NCBI RefSeq assembly: GCF_030268205.1 | Contig: NZ_BSQF01000003.1 | Location: 111,687-175,686, forward strand | Direction: 5' to 3' | DNA length: 64,000 bases | Source: Allomuricauda sp. NBRC 101325 | GTDB lineage: Bacteria > Bacteroidota > Bacteroidia > Flavobacteriales > Flavobacteriaceae | Shown: positions 34,321 through 41,341 of the stretch, one piece after another | Layout of the letters: the number at the start of each line of letters is the position of its first letter | How positions within the stretch are numbered: position 1 is the stretch's first letter | The notes under the pieces: model-generated | Told to the model about the DNA's origin: nothing | The model's database searches: none | Seen by the model: only the letters and a program-made list of their open reading frames with translations | Made by a program: the position numbers and the translations under genes

Positions 34321-35151
34321 TTATAAGAAATTTATGGTTACCGTGTCCCGATAATTCAATCCGAGAAGGGTCGAAGCACCCCCGACAGAATTCAGGTCAC
34401 TTTTATAGATGGCCAGTTCCACATAGCCCGCCGAATTAAACAATGCCAAGGCATCGCCGGCGCCTTTGCGCTGGTTTCTGTCTAAATTATAATTGATGAT
34501 ACCGTTATAACTTTGATATACTTCGCCAATTTTGGTGGTTCGGGCAATAATCTCAAACGAACGGCCATTACGATAGGCTTCGAACAAGCTTTTCTGAATA
34601 TTGGTGACCACATTCCCGTAATTGTCGATATAGATAACATTGCCAGAAATGGTTTTGCCCTCGTTGATAATTCGAGGCTCAAAATCTCGAAGTTCTTTTA
34701 AACCTTCAAAAGGTCTTCCGATCACTTCCAATTTTCCTCCACGGGCAATATGACAGGCCACGGGAATGAAAATGTTCATCAAGGGAAACGAGCCAGAAGC
34801 ACTATTGGGCAGGTTGATTTCCACAATTTGTTCAGGTTGCATTTCCGAAGTGATCAAGGAAATCACACCACTGTTGGCACCCACAAAATAATGTCCGTCC
34901 ACATACACCACCAAATGTTCATTTTCAGGAGAAATTTCGGAATCCACCCCAATTACGTGAACACTTCCTTTAGGAAAGGATGGATAGGCATTTTTAAGGA
35001 TATAAGCACATTCTTGAACATTGAACGGGCTAACGGCATGTGAAATATCAACAATGTTTGCATCGGGCAGACTGCTCAGTATAGCCCCCTTAACAGCACC
35101 TACATAGTGATCTTTATAGCCGAAATCTGTAGTTAAGGTTATGATTGCCAT
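34321..35151 (-). CDS. SAM hydroxide adenosyltransferase (SAM hydrolase, DUF62 family)
   Basis: N-terminal ITLTTDFGYKDHYVGAVKG with the conserved Asp is the SAM-binding start. VDISHAVSPFNVQECAYIL and GANSGVISLI match the family, and the C-terminal domain has IDNYGNVVTNI and YNLDRNQRKGAGDALALFNS. Halogenases of this fold need a specific chloride/fluoride site; the common hydroxide-using members are more likely here and cleave SAM to adenosine and methionine. First gene of the operon leading to gldF and gldG. Divergent from phoH. Confidence 0.9.
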   Translation of the reverse strand: MAIITLTTDFGYKDHYVGAVKGAILSSLPDANIVDISHAVSPFNVQECAYILKNAYPSFPKGSVHVIGVDSEISPENEHLVVYVDGHYFVGANSGVISLITSEMQPEQIVEINLPNSASGSFPLMNIFIPVACHIARGGKLEVIGRPFEGLKELRDFEPRIINEGKTISGNVIYIDNYGNVVTNIQKSLFEAYRNGRSFEIIARTTKIGEVYQSYNGIINYNLDRNQRKGAGDALALFNSAGYVELAIYKSDLNSVGGASTLLGLNYRDTVTINFL

Positions 35152-35196
35152 GCAATACTGTTGATATGTTTTTCCCTGTTCAAATTGATTTTTGGT

Positions 35197-35204
35197 TAAG
35201 TTTG
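35197..35204 (+). promoter_or_regulatory. Promoter -7 element of phoH
   Basis: TAAGTTTG matches TAnnTTTG exactly. Transcription would begin near 35211, downstream of the TTG at 35206, which argues that phoH translation starts at the later TTG (35272). Confidence 0.55.
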
Positions 35205-35271
35205 TTTGGTAAAATTAGTTAAAAAAGAAAGAATATTATTCTTCCAAAATAACTGTAACACCTCACTTTAT

Positions 35272-36231
35272 TTGAACGAACTTGTAATTGAACTTACGGA
35301 AATAAGTCCTCAGGAATTTTTCGGGCAGCAAAATGCAAATATTGAGCTGCTGAAAAAGTACTTTCCAAAATTAAAGATAGTGGCCCGGGGCAACAAAATT
35401 AAGGTTTTCGGCGATGAAGAGCTCTTAGAGGAGTTCGATAAAAGATTCGACGAGATTACCGGACAATTTGCCAAATACAACAAATTGGACGAAAACATGA
35501 TCGAGCGAATACTCACGAGTACCAGCAAAGAAGAATACACTTCTTCTTCAACAAGCGGTGATGTTTTGGTGCATGGGGTTAGCGGCCGATTGATCAAGGC
35601 ACAAACTGCAAACCAACGTAGGTTGGTGGATGCTTGCAAAAAGGATGATATGGTTTTTGCCATTGGCCCTGCAGGTACAGGGAAAACCTATACTGGTGTG
35701 GCCTTGGCCGTTAAAGCCTTAAAGGAAAAGCAGGTGCGACGAATTATTTTGACCCGTCCAGCAGTGGAAGCAGGGGAGAACCTTGGTTTTCTACCTGGGG
35801 ATTTGAAGGAAAAATTAGATCCGTACATGCAGCCCTTATATGATGCCCTTCGGGATATGATTCCAGCTGAAAAATTGGAAAAATATATTGAGGACGGCAC
35901 CATCCAGATAGCACCAATGGCCTTTATGCGCGGACGTACGTTGGACAATGCTTTTGTGATTTTGGATGAAGCTCAAAACACTACCCACGCCCAAATGAAA
36001 ATGTTTTTGACCCGTATGGGGAAAAACGCCAAGTTTTTATTGACGGGTGACCCGGGACAAATCGATTTACCACGTAGGGTTATTTCTGGACTTAAGGAAG
36101 CCCTCCTTATTTTAAAGGATGTGGATGGCATCAGCATTATTTATTTGGATGATAAAGATGTGATCCGTCACAGATTGGTGAAAAAGGTAATTGACGCATA
36201 CAAGAATATTGAGCATCAAAATCAATTCTAA
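35272..36231 (+). CDS. phoH: PhoH family ATPase
   Basis: The sequence from TTG 35272 reads (M)NELVIELTEISPQEFFGQQ, the usual start of flavobacterial PhoH proteins; the frame extends to TTG 35206 but that stretch is unlike the family and precedes the likely transcription start. Walker A is GPAGTGKT, Walker B FVILDEAQN, and sensor residues follow in LTGDPGQIDLPR. About 319 residues. PhoH is an ATPase widely linked to phosphate stress and RNA metabolism, but its biochemical role is still unsettled. Gap of 3 bp to purC implies one transcript. Confidence 0.9.
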   Translation: MNELVIELTEISPQEFFGQQNANIELLKKYFPKLKIVARGNKIKVFGDEELLEEFDKRFDEITGQFAKYNKLDENMIERILTSTSKEEYTSSSTSGDVLVHGVSGRLIKAQTANQRRLVDACKKDDMVFAIGPAGTGKTYTGVALAVKALKEKQVRRIILTRPAVEAGENLGFLPGDLKEKLDPYMQPLYDALRDMIPAEKLEKYIEDGTIQIAPMAFMRGRTLDNAFVILDEAQNTTHAQMKMFLTRMGKNAKFLLTGDPGQIDLPRRVISGLKEALLILKDVDGISIIYLDDKDVIRHRLVKKVIDAYKNIEHQNQF

Positions 36232-36234
36232 AAA

Positions 36235-37188
36235 ATGGGAATGAATACGTTGATGTCCACAGATTTTGACTTTCCTGGACAAAAATCTGTATACAAGGGA
36301 AAAGTTCGGGAAGTTTATACGTTGGAAAATGATGTTTTGGTGATGGTGGCCACAGACCGCCTATCCGCTTTTGATGTGGTTATGCCCAAGGGAATTCCTT
36401 TTAAGGGGCAAATCCTAAATCAAATAGCCACCAAAATGATGAAAGATACGGAAGATATTGTTCCCAATTGGTTGATGGCAACTCCAGACCCAAACGTAGC
36501 GGTGGGTGAGGCCTGTGAACCTTTTAAGGTAGAAATGGTGATTAGGGGCTATATGTCCGGTCATGCGGCACGTGAATATAAAGCGGGCAAAAGATTGCTT
36601 TGTGGTGTGCCGATGCCTGAGGGGATGCAGGAAAACGACAAGTTTCCAGAACCTATAATTACACCAGCCACCAAAGCTGAAAAGGGAGACCACGACGAAG
36701 ATATTTCCAAAGAAGATATTTTAAAAAGAGGTATTGTTTCCAAAGAGGATTATGAAGTTTTGGAAAAATATACCCGAGCACTGTTTCAAAGAGGAACTGA
36801 AATAGCCGCTAAAAGAGGACTTATTTTGGTGGACACCAAATATGAGTTCGGAAAAACTAAAGATGGGAAAATTGTATTGATCGATGAGATCCATACTCCG
36901 GATTCATCACGATACTTTTATGCCGAGGGATACGAAGAGCGCCAAGCAAAAGGAGAGGCCCAAAAACAACTTTCCAAAGAATTTGTCCGACAATGGCTGA
37001 TTTCCAATGGTTTTCAAGGATTGGAAGGGCAAACTGTTCCCGAAATGTCGGATGAATACATTGAAACAGTTTCCAATCGATATATCGAGCTTTTTGAAAA
37101 TATCACAGGAGAGAAATTTGTGAAAAGTGATATTTCTAACCTTCAAGAACGCATTCTTGCCAATGTAACTACATATTTGGCAAAATAA
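36235..37188 (+). CDS. purC: Phosphoribosylaminoimidazole-succinocarboxamide synthase
   Basis: SAICAR synthase motifs are clear: [13 protein letters not shown] near the N-terminus, [38 protein letters not shown], and [30 protein letters not shown]. It joins aspartate to carboxyaminoimidazole ribotide using ATP in purine synthesis. 317 residues, which fits the longer plant/yeast-like form seen in Bacteroidota. Follows phoH with 3 bp between. Confidence 0.95.
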   Translation: MGMNTLMSTDFDFPGQKSVYKGKVREVYTLENDVLVMVATDRLSAFDVVMPKGIPFKGQILNQIATKMMKDTEDIVPNWLMATPDPNVAVGEACEPFKVEMVIRGYMSGHAAREYKAGKRLLCGVPMPEGMQENDKFPEPIITPATKAEKGDHDEDISKEDILKRGIVSKEDYEVLEKYTRALFQRGTEIAAKRGLILVDTKYEFGKTKDGKIVLIDEIHTPDSSRYFYAEGYEERQAKGEAQKQLSKEFVRQWLISNGFQGLEGQTVPEMSDEYIETVSNRYIELFENITGEKFVKSDISNLQERILANVTTYLAK

Positions 37189-37219
37189 CCACCATATTTT
37201 ATGGACTGACCAATAAACT

Positions 37220-37249
37220 AAAGGGAATTTTAACGATTCCCTTTTTTTA
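37220..37249 (+). terminator. Rho-independent terminator after purC
   Basis: AAGGGAAT (37221-37228) pairs with ATTCCCTT (37236-37243), followed by a T-run to 37248. It ends the phoH-purC transcript. Confidence 0.9.
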
Positions 37250-37286
37250 TTGTTAGGAAAATGACAAATATTTAAAGCTAAATTGA

Positions 37287-37294
37287 TATATTTA
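37287..37294 (+). promoter_or_regulatory. Possible -7 element of the InsA-like gene
   Basis: TATATTTA differs from TAnnTTTG only in the last base, and lies 22 bp before the ATG at 37316. No good -33 box is apparent. Confidence 0.35.
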
Positions 37295-37315
37295 TGCTAA
37301 TTAAGTATATCAGTT

Positions 37316-37729
37316 ATGGAAAGCTGTCCAAATTGTTCCTCCACCGAGTTTACAAAAGCTGGAATCATTAAAGATAGACAACGTTTTAAATGCAAGGGCT
37401 GCGGATATTATTTTACGGTTCCCAAAATGGGAAAACAAATAGACGATTATTTTGTAAACAAAGCGCTGCAGCTATATTTGGAGGGATTGACCTATCGTGA
37501 AATCGAACGTATTTTGGGCGTTTCCCATGTTTCGGTAATGAATTGGGTTCGAAAGTATAATATAAAACGTCCCTACAATTCCAAATACCATCCCACTTAC
37601 AAAATTTTGAACCATACCGAGCTTCAAAAATACTTTCAGAATCCAGAAAACCTAAAGGGGGCAGGGCAGCTGGTCACAGAGCTTGGCGATAAGTTTATGT
37701 TGATAAAATGGGACCGTTTCAAAGATTGA
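37316..37729 (+). CDS. InsA-like zinc-ribbon / helix-turn-helix DNA-binding protein
   Basis: Residues 1-35 hold a four-Cys zinc ribbon (CPNC at 4-7, CKGC at 26-29), and residues 57-82 a helix-turn-helix (LTYREIERILGVSHVSVMNW), the two N-terminal modules of IS1 InsA transposase. A ~50-residue C-terminal part (ELQKYFQNPENLKGAGQLV...KWDRFKD) is not transposase-like and no DDE catalytic domain or IS end is present. So it is best read as a domesticated InsA-type DNA-binding protein or regulator. It stands upstream of the porin, symporter, kinase and acs genes on the same strand, which makes control of that locus a reasonable but unproven idea. Confidence 0.8.
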   Translation: MESCPNCSSTEFTKAGIIKDRQRFKCKGCGYYFTVPKMGKQIDDYFVNKALQLYLEGLTYREIERILGVSHVSVMNWVRKYNIKRPYNSKYHPTYKILNHTELQKYFQNPENLKGAGQLVTELGDKFMLIKWDRFKD

Positions 37730-37783
37730 GTATATAAAATTAACGGAAACATATATAGTTTTTTATTTCAGAACAAATTTTTA

Positions 37784-37817
37784 GGATGTTCGTAGAGCAC
37801 ATAACTCTCTAACATCC
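37784..37817 (+). promoter_or_regulatory. Leader hairpin immediately upstream of the porin gene
   Basis: GGATGTT (37784-37790) pairs with AACATCC (37811-37817) and AGAG (37794-37797) with CTCT (37805-37808), separated by a small internal loop. It ends 8 bp before the porin ATG (37826), so it lies in the 5' leader and could affect ribosome access or RNA half-life. Confidence 0.5.
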
Positions 37818-37825
37818 AAACTGAA

Positions 37826-39052
37826 ATGAAGAAAATCCTAATTGGAATGGCATTTTGCCTTTTATTCATTCCCAAATCATTTTCACAAGGAAACACCGAA
37901 TATACCGGGGGTTTTAAAATTAACTTTAACGAAGACGGCTCCAAATATCTTCGTATGATCGCATGGGGACAATTTTGGGCCCAGTACAACGACAACGCAT
38001 CAGAGGATCAAAGTGATATCAATTTAAGTGTTCGTCGAGCCCGTTTGTTGACCTTTACCCAGTTGAATGACAAATTCTTGATCTTATCCCATTTTGGGTT
38101 GAACAGTTTAAATGGCAGTAATCTTAGCCCAACAGGTCAAGGGGATGCCTCCCAATTGTTTTACCATGCCTTTTGGGGTGAATGGAAGGTCGCTAAAAAC
38201 TTTTATGCAGGAACAGGTCTCCACTATTGGAACGGAATTTCCCGTTTGAACAATAGTAGTACCCTCAACTTTATGACTTTGGACAACAACCGACAGTCTT
38301 GGGCGGTTTTGGGCCTGAGCGACCAATTCGCTCGTCATTTGGGGGTGTATGTAAAGGGCCGTGTAGGTCGTTTGCAATATCGCGTTTCCTATAACGAAGC
38401 CATTACAAATACCTTGGATGCGGCCAACGACCCAACTCCAAACGGCAGGGCAGTGTACCGTGGTCGTGAATTATTGGGTTCTGGAGAAGCAGGTAAGGTA
38501 GTTCAAGGCTATTTTGACTACCAGTTCTTAGATGAAGAATCCAACTTTCTTCCCTACAAAGTAGGTACTTATCTGGGGAGCAAAAAAGTATTCAACATAG
38601 GAGCTGGTTTCTTGAACCACAAAAATGGGGTAGTGGTCATGGATGGCGCAGGAAATTTAGAAGGTGAAGATGTCAATATTTTTGCTATCGATGCCTTTTA
38701 CGATGCTCCGCTTGGGGAAGATGGTTCTGCAATTACTGCCTATGGGGTATTTCAAAATAACGATTATGGTCGTAACTTCAACCTTGGACCCTATGGTACT
38801 GGAAACATGATATATGGACATGTGGGATATTTAATTCCAAGTGCACCCGATAAGTCAAGAGTGCAACCCTATTTATCCTACCAAACCAGAACCATAGATG
38901 CCATTGATGATAATGCCACTCGGTTGGGATTGGGTATCAACCTTTTTATGACCGGGCACCATTCCAAGTTGACACTGGAATATGCAAACTCAAAAGTGGG
39001 CAACGGGGATAGTAACGGCATTATTACCTTACAAGCACAGATTTATTTATAA
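37826..39052 (+). CDS. Outer-membrane porin (phosphate-selective O/P-like)
   Basis: Signal peptide MKKILIGMAFCLLFIPKSFSQ, then a 387-residue barrel with LRMIAWGQFWAQYND, LSVRRARLL, and repeated aromatic strands, ending in ITLQAQIYL. The R-R-A-R motif after a W-rich strand is common in O/P-type porins. It should form a general or anion-leaning pore. It directly precedes the DUF4212/symporter pair (18 bp), so acetate or a similar carboxylate entering the periplasm through it fits the locus. Substrate is inferred. Confidence 0.82.
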   Translation: MKKILIGMAFCLLFIPKSFSQGNTEYTGGFKINFNEDGSKYLRMIAWGQFWAQYNDNASEDQSDINLSVRRARLLTFTQLNDKFLILSHFGLNSLNGSNLSPTGQGDASQLFYHAFWGEWKVAKNFYAGTGLHYWNGISRLNNSSTLNFMTLDNNRQSWAVLGLSDQFARHLGVYVKGRVGRLQYRVSYNEAITNTLDAANDPTPNGRAVYRGRELLGSGEAGKVVQGYFDYQFLDEESNFLPYKVGTYLGSKKVFNIGAGFLNHKNGVVVMDGAGNLEGEDVNIFAIDAFYDAPLGEDGSAITAYGVFQNNDYGRNFNLGPYGTGNMIYGHVGYLIPSAPDKSRVQPYLSYQTRTIDAIDDNATRLGLGINLFMTGHHSKLTLEYANSKVGNGDSNGIITLQAQIYL

Positions 39053-39070
39053 CTAAACAACCAACAAATT

Positions 39071-39334
39071 ATGTCAGAAAAACAGCAAAAGGCTTCGGCC
39101 TACTGGAAAGAGAACCTGAGATATTTGGTCATTCTTCTGGCCATCTGGTTCTTGGTCTCCTATGGAGCAGGTATCATGTTCAAAGATGCCTTGAACAACA
39201 TTCGATTGGGTGGATTTAAACTCGGGTTTTGGTTCGCGCAACAAGGATCTATCTATGTATTTGTCATCCTCATTTTTGTGTACGTACGCCTGATGAACAA
39301 ATTGGACAAAAAATACGGCTACGACGAAGATTAA
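39071..39334 (+). CDS. DUF4212 small subunit of sodium:solute symporter
   Basis: An 87-residue protein with two membrane helices (YLVILLAIWFLVSYGAGIMF and GSIYVFVILIFVYVRLM) and the DUF4212 pattern WKENLRY and FKLGFWFAQQGSIYVFV. In other bacteria this small subunit is encoded next to symporters of the VC_2705 group. It is 21 bp before the symporter gene here. Function as an accessory or assembly subunit is expected from that pairing. Confidence 0.9.
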   Translation: MSEKQQKASAYWKENLRYLVILLAIWFLVSYGAGIMFKDALNNIRLGGFKLGFWFAQQGSIYVFVILIFVYVRLMNKLDKKYGYDED

Positions 39335-39355
39335 CTAACCAAAAAATTTACAATC

Positions 39356-41062
39356 ATGAGTGTACAAATATGGACATATCTTATGGTGGGCGTCACTTTT
39401 GCCCTATATATTGGAATCGCTATCTGGTCTAGAGCCGGTTCCACCAAAGAATTTTATGTTGCCGGTGGTGGCGTATCCCCATTGGCCAATGGAATGGCAA
39501 CGGCAGCCGATTGGATGTCGGCCGCTTCATTTATCTCCATGGCGGGAATCATCGCGTTCGCGGGTTATGATGGTGCCGTTTATTTAATGGGTTGGACTGG
39601 TGGCTATGTACTTTTGGCCCTGCTATTGGCTCCTTACCTCAGAAAATTCGGAAAATTTACCGTTCCCGATTTTATCGGTGAGCGTTACTACTCCAAAACA
39701 GCCCGTATTGTGGCAGTCATCTGCGCTTTGATTGTTTCCTTCACTTATGTGGCGGGGCAAATGCGCGGTGTCGGTATTGTGTTCTCCAGATTTTTAGAGG
39801 TGGACATCAATACAGGGGTAATCATCGGAATGGTCATTGTTCTCTTCTATGCCGTTTTGGGTGGAATGAAGGGAATTACCTATACACAGGTAGCACAATA
39901 CTGTGTGTTGATTTTCGCCTTTATGGTGCCTGCTATTTTTATTTCTTTCCAAATGACAGGTAACCCGATTCCACAATTGGGTATGGGAAGTACTTTATCC
40001 GATGGAACTTACTTATTGGATAAATTGGATGGCTTGTCCCAAGAACTTGGTTTTGCTGAGTATACCAATGGAACAAAGAGTTTGGTGGATATTTTCGCCA
40101 TTACTTTGGCCTTGATGGTGGGTACTGCTGGACTTCCACACGTAATCGTGAGGTTCTTTACGGTAAAAAGAGTGAAGGATGCTCGCAAATCTGCAGGTTT
40201 GGCCTTGTTGCTCATCGCAATTTTGTATACCACTGCACCTGCAGTGGCTGTATTTGCAAGAACCAACATGATCGAAACCGTAAGCAATAAAGAATATTCG
40301 GCAATGCCAGAATGGTTCAAGAACTGGGAAGAAACCGGATTGATTAAGTACGATGATAAAAATGGCGATGGAAAAATTCAATATGTGGCAGCTCCAGAAA
40401 TTAACGAGTTGACCGTGGACCGTGACATCATGGTCTTGGCCAACCCAGAAATTGCAGATCTGCCCGCTTGGGTCATCGCTCTGGTTGCTGCAGGGGGACT
40501 TGCAGCTGCTTTGTCAACCGCTGCTGGTTTATTGTTGGTAATTTCATCATCCGTATCCCACGATTTGATCAAAAATGTATTCAACCCAGAATTATCTGAA
40601 AAAGGAGAATTATGGGCTGCCCGTATCTCAGCTGCCGTTGCCGTTGTTATTGCTGGTTACTTCGGAATCAACCCGCCTGGGTTTGTGGCCGCAGTGGTTG
40701 CCTTGGCCTTTGGTTTGGCCGCTGCCTCCTTCTTCCCAGCTATTATTTTGGGTATTTTCTATAAGAAAATGAACAGTAAAGGCGCTATTTCAGGGATGAT
40801 CGTAGGTCTCTGTTTGATGCTGTACTATATGTTGAAATTCAAATTTGGACTATTTGATGGTGGTAAAGATGCCGTGGCAGGACTACAGGAAAGCTGGTGG
40901 TTTGGCATATCGCCCGAAGGGTTTGGTACCATTGCCATGATCGTCAACTTTATTGTGGCCATAGTGGTAAACCAATTTACTCCTGAACCACCTGAAGAAG
41001 TACAAGAAATCGTAGAGCATATAAGAATTCCTAGTGGTGCTGGAGAAGCAGCGTCGCATTAA
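39356..41062 (+). CDS. Sodium:solute symporter, VC_2705/ActP-like
   Basis: About 13 membrane helices with the SSS core: AADWMSAASFISMAG, GYVLLALLLAPYLRKFGKFTVPDFIGERY, GTAGLPHVIVRFFTVKR (with the conserved Arg in a loop) and GGLAAALSTAAGLLLVISSSVSHDL. An insert between helices carries DDKNGDGKIQYV, an EF-hand-like Asp/Asn/Gly loop. Probable substrate acetate or another short monocarboxylate, inferred from acs and the sensor kinase downstream. Ends at a strong terminator. Confidence 0.9.
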   Translation: MSVQIWTYLMVGVTFALYIGIAIWSRAGSTKEFYVAGGGVSPLANGMATAADWMSAASFISMAGIIAFAGYDGAVYLMGWTGGYVLLALLLAPYLRKFGKFTVPDFIGERYYSKTARIVAVICALIVSFTYVAGQMRGVGIVFSRFLEVDINTGVIIGMVIVLFYAVLGGMKGITYTQVAQYCVLIFAFMVPAIFISFQMTGNPIPQLGMGSTLSDGTYLLDKLDGLSQELGFAEYTNGTKSLVDIFAITLALMVGTAGLPHVIVRFFTVKRVKDARKSAGLALLLIAILYTTAPAVAVFARTNMIETVSNKEYSAMPEWFKNWEETGLIKYDDKNGDGKIQYVAAPEINELTVDRDIMVLANPEIADLPAWVIALVAAGGLAAALSTAAGLLLVISSSVSHDLIKNVFNPELSEKGELWAARISAAVAVVIAGYFGINPPGFVAAVVALAFGLAAASFFPAIILGIFYKKMNSKGAISGMIVGLCLMLYYMLKFKFGLFDGGKDAVAGLQESWWFGISPEGFGTIAMIVNFIVAIVVNQFTPEPPEEVQEIVEHIRIPSGAGEAASH

Positions 41063-41076
41063 TTTAGTTGGTTGTG

Positions 41077-41116
41077 AAAAAACGGTGCGGGCCTTTTTAA
41101 CCGCGCCGTTTTTTGT
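41077..41116 (+). terminator. Strong terminator after the symporter
   Basis: Stem AAAAAACGGTGCGG (41077-41090) with CCGCGCCGTTTTTT (41101-41114), one T-G style mismatch and a 10-base loop, then TG. It separates the porin-symporter unit from the sensor unit. Confidence 0.9.
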
Positions 41117-41146
41117 AATTTTAAGATTCGGACCATGCAAATAAAC

Positions 41147-41341
41147 ATGAAGAAAAGGCATCAGCAGAAATTGATTCTTATTTCCATTGTACTGTTCTTT
41201 TTATGGAATGTGCCTTTCGTTACCATTTTTGATGGCGATGCCCAATTATTTGGTTTTCCTATTTTCTATGTGTTCATATTTAGCAGTTGGTTGATTTCCA
41301 TAATACTTACCTATGTTATCCTAAAAAAGTTCTATGAGTAA
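41147..41341 (+). CDS. DUF3311-like small membrane protein
   Basis: A 64-residue two-helix protein: basic N-terminus MKKRHQQK, helix LILISIVLFFLWNVPFVTIF, then LFGFPIFYVFIFSSWLISIILTYVILKKFYE. The LFGFP-aromatic core matches DUF3311, a family of tiny proteins found beside sodium:solute symporters. An ATG four codons upstream (41135) is possible. Its 3' end overlaps the sensor kinase start by 8 bp, so it is coupled to a symporter-type sensor and is its likely membrane partner. Confidence 0.8.
   Translation: MKKRHQQKLILISIVLFFLWNVPFVTIFDGDAQLFGFPIFYVFIFSSWLISIILTYVILKKFYE

Noticed and set aside
37316..37729. InsA-like gene as part of an active IS1 element
   Set aside because: No InsB/DDE frame, terminal inverted repeats or target-site duplications are present in 37189-37830.
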